The notes under the pieces: model-generated | Databases searched by the model: none | What the model was told of the DNA's origin: nothing | What the model saw: only the letters and a program-made list of their open reading frames with translations | Part shown: piece by piece, positions 49,720 through 60,000 of the stretch | How the letters are laid out: every line of letters begins with the position of its first letter | Numbering within the stretch: position 1 is the first letter of the stretch | Made by a program: the position numbers and the translations under genes | DNA from: Owenia fusiformis | Taxonomy: Eukaryota; Annelida; Polychaeta; Sabellida; Oweniidae | Reading direction: 5' to 3' | Assembly: GCA_903813345.2 (NCBI GenBank) | Contig: CAIIXF020000005.1 | Span: 4,433,375-4,493,374 of the forward strand | DNA length: 60,000 nucleotides

Positions 49720-50265
49720 ACTAATCGCCATTTCTAGCTGTCATATCAAGCACATAATCAGAGTAGGACTGCCATTTGAAGCACATTGCCTGAATTGTCA
49801 TGTCAAGCTTTTTTCTAGAGTAAGATTGATAGCCATAATAAGGACTATTGGCAGATGGGAACTGTCTGTGCAGAAATATAATTAAAAGCACATTGACATT
49901 GGTCTAACGTATCAAGCACCTTGCCAGAACAATCATATCATGTCAAATATATTTTCCAAATGAAAAATGTCATGCCAAGCATGTTAACATGGACATCAAT
50001 ATCATGTCAAGCACATTGCAAGATTAGGACTGTCATGTCATACTCGAGTCTCTAGCTAGACTTTGGACCTAAGTCATGTCAAGCATTTTGCCAGAACAGG
50101 AGTATCATGTCAACCACACTGCAAAATTAGTATGGTCATGTCAAGCACATCGCCATCACATGACTGTCATGTCAAGCATATTGGTAGAACAGGATTTTCA
50201 TGTCAAGCAAATTGCCAGAATAGGACTACCATGTCAAGTATATTGCCAAAATGAATATTGCCATA
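49720..50265. repeat. Degenerate minisatellite upstream of RCCD1
   Basis: Irregular units of about 28-40 bp built on 'catgtcaagcacattgccag' with 'aacaggactat' spacers. About a dozen units are recognisable. Confidence 0.75.
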
Positions 50266-50504
50266 ATGAAAATATCAATCTCCAAAAAACATTGTTAGGG
50301 ACCACATCTCATTGTAAAATCTGTTTACACAGGGTCCTTGCCTATGGTTTTTCAGAGTAGAATCAAAATCTTGTAATTCCAGAGACCCTACTAGGAAGAA
50401 AACATATTTAACTTTAATGAGAAATCCTATGGAGAGAGTATATTCATGGTGAAACATGTGATTGGCTAATTAAGAATGGCATCATAGATGGCATGGTTTA
50501 CAGG

Positions 50505-50637
50505 ACTTACCCCCATATATGTGGGCTCGGTTTGCTTTTTTAAAATTTTTGACGTTGATAAGGCAAACTTAGCACTATTAATGTCAAAAATAGGAAAAAG
50601 GAAAAACTCCCCCACATTCATGGGGGTAACTGGATTG
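50505..50637. repeat. Inverted-repeat element between RCCD1 and ING3
   Basis: gacttacccccatatatgtg at about 50506 faces cacattcatgggggtaac at about 50613. Small MITE-like structure; boundaries approximate. Confidence 0.55.
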
Positions 50638-50898
50638 GTCTATTTGTTAGTTCAACCTCAAGGAGGATTGGCTCCAAGGGATGCAACTCAACTCAATATT
50701 TTCCAACAATGAATGAGAACATCAGCAGAATGTTGTCATTTTCTGAAATTATAACTGACTATAAATTCATAATCAACATTTCAAAATATTCAAATCAATA
50801 TCTCGATCACTTCTTGTGCGTTTTGGAATTTTTTGTTTGGAAACAAGACCAAAACGCACAATTCAAATTTTGAAGTGTACAAAATGGTTTCCCTTTGC

Positions 50899-51190
50899 AT
50901 TTGAAATTTTGATCACGACATCTCAATATATGGCAGAATATCAATTTGGAAGCCTGGGATCCAATCCTCCTTGAGCAACCTCTAGATTTTTGGGCAGGGA
51001 CTTGCTGGAATGATAAAACAATGTTACAGATAACAAAATAGTGGCCTTTTGAATTTAAATTTTGTAATCACATCTCAATATATGGCAGAGTATCGAGTTG
51101 GAAGCCTGGGATCCAATCCTCCTTGAGCAACCTCTAGATTTTTGGGCAGGGACTTGCAAGAATGATAAAACAATGTTACAGATAACAAAA
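50899..51190. repeat. 151-bp direct repeat, two copies, downstream of ING3
   Basis: 'gaagcctgggatccaatcct', 'ccttgagcaacctctag' and 'gcagggacttgc' occur at about 50950 and again 151 bp later, nearly identical. An inverted relative (ctcaaggaggattggctcc) is at about 50656. Confidence 0.85.
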
Positions 51191-51643
51191 TCCTCATAAT
51201 TCATTTATAATATGCATTTATTACAATTTTGACAATAATTCAATAGTGATACTGCAATATCTTGGAAATTATGGAAAAAAATGAGTTACATGTACAAAAC
51301 TTTATACAATAAGCCCACTACATTCTGTACAACTACATAATAAAAATGTAAAACAATTTGTGACCTGATTTGCCCTTATATACAGAGTTCAGCTATACAT
51401 ATGTTTACATAGAAAGTACATTGTAAAAAACTGATTCCTCACAAATGTTTTTATAATAAACTGATTTGTTGAATATTAAAGCCAGAACTGTAGGGTCAAT
51501 TCATGAAGTGCATTTACTTATGTATATTGAATTCAATGTTGGCTTGTAACCATCAATCCAGAGATGAATACTTTATGTGGGGAACCTAACACTTTACCAA
51601 TGTATGCAGTCTCTTGCATAGTGCCATGTGTCCCATCTACATA

Positions 51644-51649
51644 TTTATT
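51644..51649 (-). promoter_or_regulatory. Poly(A) signal candidate for ING3
   Basis: AATAAA on the minus strand 80 nt after the ING3 stop codon. Confidence 0.4.
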
Positions 51650-51728
51650 TGACATATTTTGATAATCCCTAAGCAAAACATCTTTGCTACTATGACTGTA
51701 TATTTTGAGCATTATTGTTCAGATTGTG

Positions 51729-54700
51729 CTATTTCCGTCCTCTTCGTTTCATCGCAGCAGTGCATTGTGGGCAATACCATTTTCCTTTTGGAGCTTGTGT
51801 TAGACCGACACATGGATAATGGAACCATTCTATTGTACACTGAAAAAGAGTAATAAAACAATCAGGTATGCAAAGTTAACAATAAATTATATTAGACTAG
51901 AATACATGTACATCCTTGACTTGACATTTAAAATCTGTTGACCAGTATCTGAGTTATCACCGACATGGATGTACAGAGATATATATACATTTTCGGTGAG
52001 ATAATGATATTTCTTAATAGAGCACTCCATTCTTTATGATTTTAATTTCTGAAGCCTCAAATATATTGTATGCAAAAGTAACACCTACATCATCGTTATC
52101 GCAGCCAACCATGTCACCATATGATACTTGATTACAGATACAGTATCGAGGCTCATTCGGGTCATACTGCCAGTCTCCTGAGTTGCTAGTGTCCTCTGTC
52201 AACAGCTGGCCTTCTGCGAGATCAGCAAGAGCTGGTGATGCTGTTGCTGATGCAGGGGTAGTAGGTGGAGCCACCTGTGGAGTAGTTGATGGGGCGGAGG
52301 TTGCTGGTGTCGTGCTATGTGAAGCTTTACTTTCTGCTGCTGCCAAGGCACGTGCAGTTTGTCTGCAAGAGAATATTTTTCATTTTCTAAAAATTTTGAA
52401 AGTTCTTTCAAATGGCAGATTGTTCATATAATATGTTGGTTTTGGAAGAAAATCAGGTGTCACAATACATGAATATTTGGCTTCTTGAAAACTAGTGTTC
52501 TTATAAATAGTCCCCTACTGAATCTATTTTTTATTCAAACATGACCGTGCTCTATTCGAATTTCTCAACCAATCAGAATGCAGCATAGCCAATATAGAAC
52601 GTTCTCCAATTCTCCATAGATGCACGACCATGCTCTATTCAATCTGCAATTTGCATTGTTTTGAGTGACGTCACATCTCAGCTGCACATCTGGGGCTCTG
52701 TCCGGGGATAGCTGTTCTTTTTTACTCCCTCCGTAACTACTGTAACTATTTTACTATGGCTGACGTCAAGTTTGCAGTCGGTGAACTAGTCTTAATTAAA
52801 CGGGGAGTAAAATAGAACAGCCCAAACAAATTCTAAAATTTTTCCGGCCGACTTCAGAATCTTGACAGCATGCGTATTCTTCCTCCATGCCCGTTCCACA
52901 GACACGGCTTTTACTAATTTTTATGTTTGAATCGGAATAAATAATGATAGGCCATTCAATATGGTGAAATTCAGCACTCGTTGGACAGAATGTTAGTACA
53001 AATGCACTCACCTTCGGTTCGTGCTTTGTACAACATTCTGTCCAACTTGTGCTGAATTTCACCATATTGAATGGCCTATCATTATTTATTCCTTAATTAA
53101 TACATGTTTCATTGAAAATAGCAAAATAAGTAATTCTATACTAGCTCAAGGTGTTTAGGAAATTGTCATGCTGAACACACTTGCAAATTATTCAAACATG
53201 ACCGTGCTCTATTCGAATTTCTCAACCAATCAGAATGCAGCATAGCCAATATAGAACGTTCTCTAATTCTCCATAGATGCACGACCATGCTCTATTCAAT
53301 CTGCAATTTGCATTGTTTTGAGTGACGTCACATCTCAGCTGCACATCTGGGGCTCTGTCCGGGGATAGCTGTTCTTTTTTACTCCCTCCGTAACTACTGT
53401 AACTATTTTACTATGGCTGACTTCAAGTTTGCAGTCGGTGAATTAGTCTTAATTAAAAGGGGAGTAAAATAGAACAGCCCAAACAAATTCTAAAATTTTT
53501 CCGGCCGACTTCAGAATCTTGACAGCATGCGTATTCTTCCTTCATGCCCGTTCCACAGACACGGCTTTTACTAATTTTTATGTTTGAATCGGAATAAATG
53601 AATGACACCATATTAAATGGCCTATCATTATTTATTCCTTAAACAATACTCTCCCAAGCAATAGCTTCCATCACAATTATAAAAAATTAGTACCGTGGGT
53701 ACTGGGCTCACATGGTGACAGAAAAAAAACAGATATAATTTTTTGCTGATTTTTTGTAACACTATTTTGGACTGACTGAGAGACAGATGGACAAATCGAT
53801 GTTAAGTAAAATGGCTGGAAAAAAAACGGATATAATTTTTTGCCAATTATTTGTAACAAAAATTATTTCATACAACTACTCTTTACAGTGACATGGCTTT
53901 TTGCAATGCAAGACACCTGAAATTATTTGATAATGGGCAAAAATTGAATTTCGCGAGACAAAAATGTTGACCATTTTGAAATCAGGCAAGCTTTTGAACC
54001 AGGAGTCATAGGGGAGTTTTTTGTATTGATGTTGAACAAAAATAACTTGAAACTGGAATCCTATCGACAGAGGTTTTAAGCAAATGGTCCAAAAGAGGAT
54101 TTCGCGAGACAGATGGACAAATCAATGTTAACTAAGGCTGAAAATAAAAAAAACGGATATAATATTTTGCCGATTTTTTGTAACAAAATTATTTCATACA
54201 ACTACTCTTTACAGTGACATGGCTTTTTACAATGCAGGACAGCTGAAATTATTTGTAAAGCTAGGAAATGGGCAAAAAGTGAATTTCGCAAAACAAGAAT
54301 GGCGACCATTTTGAAAATAGGCGAGCTTTTGAACCAAGAGTCATAGGAGAGTTTTTGGTATTGATGTTGAACAAAATTAACTTAAAACGGGAATCCTATC
54401 GACAGAGGGTTTTAAAGGTAAATGGTCCAAAAGTGGATTTTGCGAGACAGATAGACAAATCAATGTTAACTAAAATGGCTGAAAATAAAAAAATGGATAT
54501 AATTTTTCGCTGATTTTTTGTAACAAAATTATTTCATATATCTACCCTTTACATTGACATGGATTTTTACAATGTAGGACACCAGAAATTATTTGTAAAG
54601 CTAGGAAATGGGTCAAAAGTGAATTTCGCGAGACAAAAGTGGTGGCCATTTTGAAAATAGGCGAGCTTTTGAACCAGGAGTCATAGGGGAGTTTTCTGTA

Positions 54701-57700
54701 TTGATGTTGAACAGAAATAACTTAAAACAGGAATCCTATCGACAAAGGTTTTAAAACGTGCCACTGTTATTGACGGAAAGTGGATTTCGTGAGTCAGATA
54801 GACAAATCAATGTTAACTAAAATGGCTGAAAATAAAAAAATGGATATAATTTTTCCCTGATTTTTTGTAACAAATTATTTCATATATCTACCCTTTACAT
54901 TGACATGGATTTTTACAATGTAAGACACCAGAAATTATTTGTAAAGCTAGGAAATGGGTCAAAAGTGAATTTCGCGAGACAAAAGTGACGGCCATTTTGA
55001 AAATAGGCGAGCTTTTGAACCAGGAGTCATAGGGGGGTTTCTGTATTGATGTTGAACAGAAATAACTTAAAACAGTAGTCCTATCGACAGAGGTTTTAAA
55101 ACGTGCCACTATTGTTGACGGACAGACAGATGGACGGACAGACAGACAGACGGACAAGTGAGTGATTGCAAAAGCTCACCATGTGAGCTAAAAACTTCAA
55201 ATAAATGATCCATCATTCATAGATTTTATTACAGGAAAATCCAGAACTTACTTTTTGGTCCTCTGAGTTCTACCCTCTAATAATGAAGGAGTTGGGGTAC
55301 TAGGACTTGAGCTGAATCCAGCACCAAATGTTAGATCTCTTGCCAGGTCACTAGCGTTAGCTTTAGTAAATTCAAAACTGGCCTTTAAACTTGATGTCCT
55401 TCTACCCTGCTGCATCTACAAATATTATGTTTCACTTATATCTAATCATCTTTTACTAACTCATTTCAAGTCTATGTATACAACTGGAACTTCAAATATC
55501 AAATACTTGAATCTAAATTCCCTGTTAGAGAATGTCCAAAACATTTAATTAAAACAATTTCAAGTAATCAGAACCTGATTTTGACTGTTGTCATTTCGTC
55601 AAGAAACGTCATAGCAACCAGGCAGATATTGCCAATTTAAATATATACATGCATACCTGTTGTGTTGCTGCTATTGCTTGTGAAGCTGCTGCTGCTATTG
55701 CTGCATTACTGCCTGCCCCTACATGACCTACAACACATTATACAAAATTTTATTTTGGCTATTAGGTTGAAACAGCTGCCTTTACACAGGCTGGTATCAA
55801 AAGATTTGTCCATTGCGATGGAGCATGTTATTTTTCATAAAAACACTAAGAAAACCACACAATTCGTGAAGTATTCTTAGTGTTTTTATGAAAAATAGCA
55901 TGCTTCGTCACAGCGGATAAATCTTTCAATACCGGCCTGTGATTTATAGTGAATCTTTTTTAGAAACTCTAGACCACACTTATGATGTTATGCAAAATCT
56001 TGAACACAAAATTATGCACCATATTAAACTAGAAAACAGCAACCCCATGGAGTAGCAAATTCCATCTAACAAAACATGTTTTGACCTACACATTATACAC
56101 ATTAGGCCATTGGGTTAAAACTGCATTCATAGTGAACTTTTTTTGCAATTTTAGACCATCCTAATGAATAGGTATGATGTTATGCAAAAGCTTGAACACA
56201 AAAATATCATCATACTAAATAAATTGTTAAATCATGAAAGACCAAATGTGTATTGTGCAACCTAGCTAAGTTATATGATAGTAATCAAAAAATGAATATC
56301 TGCAGCCTTTAGGTATTCAAGAAAGTAAAATTAGATGTGTAACTTATACAAGTTGAGACAATGTCCACATAACCTATGTTATTATGGAATCACATGAGAA
56401 ATATGTGCATATTGTAATAAACCTATGTAATGTGTACCTTAAGACATGTAAAATGTGTAACCTACCTATATTACAACCTAAGTGTACTTAAATCATTTAA
56501 GATCTGCAACCTACCTTATTACATGCATTAGGACATTTAAGATGTGCATCCTACCTAGGTTATATTTTATATGAAATCACAAGAGAAATACATGCATTGC
56601 AACCTACGTGTGCAAAAGAGAAGCTGCAACCTTTGTGTTCTAAGATGTGCAACCTACCTTATTACATGTACATGCATTAAGACATTAAAATATGCGACCT
56701 ACCAAGGTTATATGTTATATGGGTTCACAAGAGAAATACATGCGTTACATGCATTGCAACCTAAGTATACCTAAGATGTGCAACCTACCTAGGTTATATG
56801 TTATGGCTGATGAGGAATTTGAGCTTGAGTTGAACATAGTACCAGATGGGGAGCTTGTATTCGAGTGACTCTTGTGGATACTACTTAAGGTTTCCCGTGC
56901 TGCATCGTGGGCAAGTGAGGTCAATACTTTCTCACTCTGAACACGTTTCATGTTGCTTTCGACATGGTTGTGGTTGGATAATACTGATGAATACTTCCTC
57001 TCTGAAAAACAAATGTATGAGTATGGGTATGAATTTGTAAACATGATTTGGTTTTGAGTTTTAAATGGTTTTAGGATATAAAACTGATTCCAAAACATAA
57101 TATAAGTGTATTAAAAAATGTTCAGGGTTATGCCTTCGTCACATTTGCTACGATTTTCAGTTCTTGTTTCCAGCCAATATGTATTTTCTTCAATGCTTTC
57201 AGTTTTTAGCAAAATACTAATCGGCCAGGCGCCAGTATTGAAGATCGGAGTAGATGTGAAACCAGCATTAGAATGTTGTCAGAAAATTATGTTTGAATAA
57301 CTTCAATCTGAATGTTTTATTGGTAAAATATATGCTGCGAATTACAAGAATAAATGACACCGAAAATCAGTATGCTGCATTATTTCTTTATATATTGGTT
57401 AATTACAATGTGAAGGTATTTAAATGGGTCTTACTTTCTGGTCTGTGATTATTCAGATCTTTAGGTGGCTTGTCTAGTTCTAGTGATCCTGAAAATAGGA
57501 AAGTAGTTTTAAGTGTTGTTCTAAGCAGTAAGAAAAGTTAAAGGCCCAATGCAAAGTTTGAAAATATGTTTTTATTATTTATTTACTTTTATTCTAGAGA
57601 TTTTGAAGATAAATGTGTCAGCTTTTTATTTCTCAAATATTAAAAACAAAAATATTGATCAATGTGACTGATATGAGACATTATTAGTGGAACACTTCTC

Positions 57701-59206
57701 TATAAGTGCAACACCTCTCAAGTAGAACACTTTTTTTCACTTAGACATGTTTTACTGTATCAAGATTTGGGCTGGGATTTCAGCCTCTGACTCTGATTCT
57801 ACATTTTAACTAAATTCACGACCTAAAAACTAAGTACATGTACAATATTCAGATGTATAAACAAAGCTAAAGCACTAAATAATCATATACTGTATTAAGG
57901 AAAATAGAAATTATTGTTTCAGGTCACATGGGGTGCAAATATTAGACCAGTCAGGTCCTTTTTAATGCTAATATTTATTTTTATTTTATTTTCAGCTTCA
58001 GTAAATAATTTCTCAGAAGCTTTTCTCAAATGCTTTATCTAGTAAATAATAGCTTTTAGGTTATTGGACGTATTTCCACATCACATAGAAATGGAAAAGG
58101 TACTGTACCTCTATACACCTTTACATAGATATATTTTCACAAATGTTCCACAATCATGTACAAAATGTACTGCCCTCTGATTAATATACTATGACTACGC
58201 ATATTTTCTGAATACATATACAGTGAAGCCTGTATATTCAAAAGCCTGTATATTCAAACACCTCTCTAATCTGAACACCTCTCAATGTGAACACTTTTTC
58301 TCAGTCCTCAATATTGACTCAGATATCTTAGAAACCTTTAAATATGAACACCTGGTAATCTGATTACTATTGGACAGTCCTGTTGGCGTTCAGATTAGAC
58401 AGATTTTACTGTGGTGCAACATGCAAATTGAATTATAAGAATTACAAGGGGAGTTACATATACCAATGAGGCAAGTGACAATAAATACAAGTGAAAGAAA
58501 CAAATATTTAAAAACAAAGGGCTTACGTTTTTCTAACATTTCTGTAATACCAGCATTATCTGCCTCTAATTCTAATTTAAACTTTCCTACTTCCATGTCT
58601 AGTTTTCTCAGGTATTTTTCCAGCTAGAAGAAAATGTTAAATACATGCATCTATATAGGCTAGATGATACATATGAAGTTTGTTGAATCAAAAATCCAAG
58701 AAATGACTGAATGAAAATATCAGATTTTCCTGTAAAAAGGCTGGTTCTTTTGTTGTAGAGGACATTTTCATTTTTCAATTTGATTTCAAAAGTCTGTGGC
58801 CTTTTTACAAGAAATTCTGTAAGGATATTTTCAAAATCATATATAGTTTAAAACTATATGTTGATGTAGACTATATCAAACAAGTAATAAATATTGGCTG
58901 AAACATGAGGGTATAGCTTTGGTTTCACTCTGGTGTTATACACGAGATGGGATCTTTCAGTTGATCGGGGATTGATCGAGGAGAACCATGTACCCAGATG
59001 TTGCAACTTAAACACAAACAGTTAACAAAATACAACATGCATAGCAACAAAACAGAACAATGATGATGAATGAGCTATGTAACTATAACGATGAGAGATA
59101 ACAGCTTACGCTTTTCTAATAATTCTGTTATTCCTGAATTGTCTGCCTCTAACTCCATTTTAAACTTTTGGAGTTCTTGGTCTAATTTTCGCACATGTTT
59201 TTCGAC
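51729..59206 (-). CDS. ING3: Inhibitor of growth protein 3 (ING3), 5' exons beyond right edge
   Basis: Subunit of the NuA4/TIP60 histone acetyltransferase complex; its PHD finger reads H3K4me3. Exons in transcript order: 59110-59206 (A) or 58527-58623 (B), 57435-57488, 56789-57001, 55657-55727, 55252-55415, 52089-52362 and 51729-51839. From exon A on, 984 nt give 327 residues plus stop; human ING3 is 418 aa, so about 90 N-terminal residues are missing. Visible: the end of the N-terminal helical ING region ([18 protein letters not shown]), RSLELDKP, the basic segment ([11 protein letters not shown]), an Ala-rich segment followed by [12 protein letters not shown] (matching human [12 protein letters not shown]), a Ser/Thr/Pro-rich linker, then [38 protein letters not shown] and [19 protein letters not shown], a complete C4HC3 PHD finger. 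Confidence 0.95.
52532..53640. repeat. Direct duplication (about 430 bp, 657-bp spacing) with internal 44-bp palindrome, ING3 intron
   Basis: Copies at about 52532-52945 and 53189-53602, nearly identical (starting attcaaacatgaccgtgctc). Between them ggaataaataatgataggcc... (about 52935-52979) is matched by its reverse complement ending near 53091. The structure looks like a foldback element with one arm duplicated. Confidence 0.8.
53705..55190. mobile_element. TIR element with about 360-bp tandem core and GGAC microsatellite, ING3 intron
   Basis: Ends gggctcacatggtga (about 53705) and tcaccatgtgagct (about 55177-55190) are inverted. About four units of roughly 360 bp, each with 'gacagatggacaaatcaatg', 'atttcgcgagacaaaa', 'ggcgagcttttgaacc' and 'gaatcctatcgacagagg'. 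A (GGAC/AGAC)n tract lies at about 55118-55156. Third element of the same architecture in this window, with unrelated unit sequence. Confidence 0.7.
55785..55941. mobile_element. 157-bp hairpin MITE in ING3 intron
   Basis: cacaggctggtatcaaaaga... and its reverse complement ...tctttcaataccggcctgtg form arms of about 65 bp with a few mismatches and a loop of about 25 bp. Confidence 0.8.
56330..56812. repeat. Degenerate tandem repeat overlapping an ING3 splice donor
   Basis: Units with 'aagatgtgcaacctacct', 'aggttatatgttat' and 'cacaagagaaatacatgc' recur about every 70-150 bp. The last unit (about 56774-56812) contains the 3' end and the donor (CTAG/GTAGGT on the minus strand) of the exon 56789-57001. 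At least one other unit, near 56553, carries the same donor-like sequence. Confidence 0.75.
57685..57762. repeat. Pogo-like repeat fragment in ING3 intron
   Basis: 'tggaacacttctctataagt', 'gcaacacctctcaagtagaa' and 'agacatgttttactgta' match the right part of the family. Confidence 0.5.
58218..58413. repeat. Pogo/Tigger-like MITE copy in ING3 intron
   Basis: Begins 'acagtgaagcctgtatattc' and ends 'agacagattttactgt', with aacacctctctaatctgaac inside: both inverted termini are present. Confidence 0.6.
58527..58623 (-). CDS. ING3: ING3 alternative exon B (duplicate of A)
   Basis: 97 nt, acceptor TTTTCTTCTAG, donor GTAAGC, same phases as A. Encodes [20 protein letters not shown] then [12 protein letters not shown] and the first base of Arg. 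23 of 32 codons encode the same residue as A. It lies 486 bp downstream of A in the transcript. Joining A to B shifts the frame and meets TAA after 16 codons, so the pair should be mutually exclusive. Confidence 0.88.
59110..59206 (-). CDS. ING3: ING3 alternative exon A
   Basis: 97 nt, acceptor AAATTACAG, donor GTAAGC, in phase 0 and out phase 1. Encodes [20 protein letters not shown] then [12 protein letters not shown] and the first base of Arg. Closest to human ING3 ([20 protein letters not shown]). Confidence 0.88.
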
Positions 59207-59297
59207 CTGTAATTTGTCAACTCTGATAAATAGTTATGTGGGATATATTGAAAATATGAATGTTGTATTTTATTGTGTTTTATTGTGAATGCCAAAT

Positions 59298-60000
59298 TTT
59301 AACCAGAACAACAACGCTAAAGAGTAGCAAATCCCATCGAACAGCCATGGCTGGCATTTTTACAAACAAAGTATATAGCAAAAAGGACAGCCATTTTTCA
59401 AAATTCGACAGTGTGCCATGCTTATAGTATTCACATACCAAATATGAACAAAATCGCTCCCCTACTTTTCGAGTTATAGTAAAAAACGTTAAAATGGCGG
59501 CCAATTTTTCAAAATGGCCACCTTCTACCAAAAGTGTCATTGGACAGTGTGCCATGATTATAGTATTCACATAACAAATATGAACAAAATTGCTCTACTA
59601 CTTTTCGAGTTATAGTAAAATATGTTAAAATGGCCGCAATTTTTCAAAATGTCCACCATTTTTCAAAATGGCCGCCTTCTACGAAAAGTGTCATTAGACA
59701 GTGTGCCATGCTTATAGTATTCACATACCAAATATGAACAAAATCGCTCCACTACTTTTCGAGTTATAGCAAAAATCGTAAAATAACGAGTAAAGGCTGC
59801 CATTTTTCAAGATGGCCGCCATGTGCTTCTTTAATATCTACATTTCTAGCTTTATTAATGTCCTACATAATTTTTTTTACATTTAAAACATATTGCTATT
59901 ACAGTTTTACATATTGCACCTAAATTACTGTAAAATCGGCACTAAAATGGCCGCCATTTTTAAATGAGTGGCCATTTTGAAAATCATCTTTCGAGCAGAA
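59298..60000. mobile_element. Second pearl/CvA-like element, cut by right edge
   Basis: Starts accagaacaac...atcccatcgaac like the element at 7695 and continues with the same tandem units ('ccaaatatgaacaaaatcg', 'aaaatggccgcc', 'ttcgagttatag'). It is still in phase with the first copy at the window end (matching about 8770), so the ACGG tract and right end should lie just outside. It occupies the ING3 intron upstream of exon A. Confidence 0.75.

Noticed and set aside
51729-51839. Suspected 1-nt frameshift in the ING3 PHD exon
   Set aside because: Re-reading the homopolymer across the line break gives four A residues; the frame is intact and the exon is 111 nt.
1-60000. CRISPR arrays, bacterial operons, riboswitches
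   Set aside because: Spliced metazoan genes throughout; the regular repeats are minisatellites or transposon cores without unique spacers.

Overview
This is an AT-rich, intron-rich animal nuclear window: small exons joined by canonical GT..AG introns, no operons, and many non-autonomous transposons, minisatellites and hairpin elements. The proteins are clearly metazoan. The repeat content (TIR elements with tandem cores and GGAC/GGGC microsatellites, tRNA-derived SINEs, hAT-, mariner- and pogo-like MITEs) suggests a marine invertebrate, perhaps a lophotrochozoan such as a mollusc or an invertebrate deuterostome. I cannot fix the phylum from sequence alone.

Layout: (1) 1-5929, minus: 5' two-thirds of the coding exons of a peroxisomal acyl-CoA oxidase (ACOX1-like), running off the left edge. 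(2) 5930-14642: repeat-rich intergenic region with several elements whose ends can be placed exactly, two of them with perfect 8-bp target-site duplications. (3) 14643-19961, plus: complete RAB24 GTPase, 7 exons, 205 aa. (4) 19962-26927: tail-to-tail intergenic region. (5) 26928-35755, minus: complete VIP36/LMAN2-type cargo lectin, 9 exons plus a second version of exon 3. (6) 36495-44015, plus: complete cofactor-dependent phosphoglycerate mutase, 5 exons, 250 aa, head-to-head with the lectin gene across about 740 bp. (7) 45264-49407, minus: RCCD1-like RCC1-repeat protein, 5 exons, 400 aa. (8) 51729-59206 and beyond, minus: ING3 (PHD-finger subunit of the NuA4/TIP60 acetyltransferase), lacking its first exons beyond the right edge, with two versions of one exon.

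The genes do not form a pathway. ACOX is peroxisomal, RAB24 and LMAN2 act in membrane traffic, PGAM is glycolytic, and RCCD1 and ING3 act on chromatin. RAB24 and LMAN2 are also close neighbours in human (5q35.3), which suggests an old linkage.

The most notable signal is at exon scale. Two genes carry tandemly duplicated, divergent exons with identical phases and lengths that are not multiples of three: LMAN2 exon 3a/3b inside the sugar-binding domain and ING3 exon A/B inside the N-terminal helical region. Joining both copies gives an early stop, so they look like mutually exclusive exons. A third gene (ACOX) has a 135-bp unit, half exon and half intron, in three copies. Tandem repeats also overlap the LMAN2 exon 3b acceptor and one ING3 donor. 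Exon coordinates were worked out by hand from splice signals, reading frame and family similarity; every junction was checked for phase.
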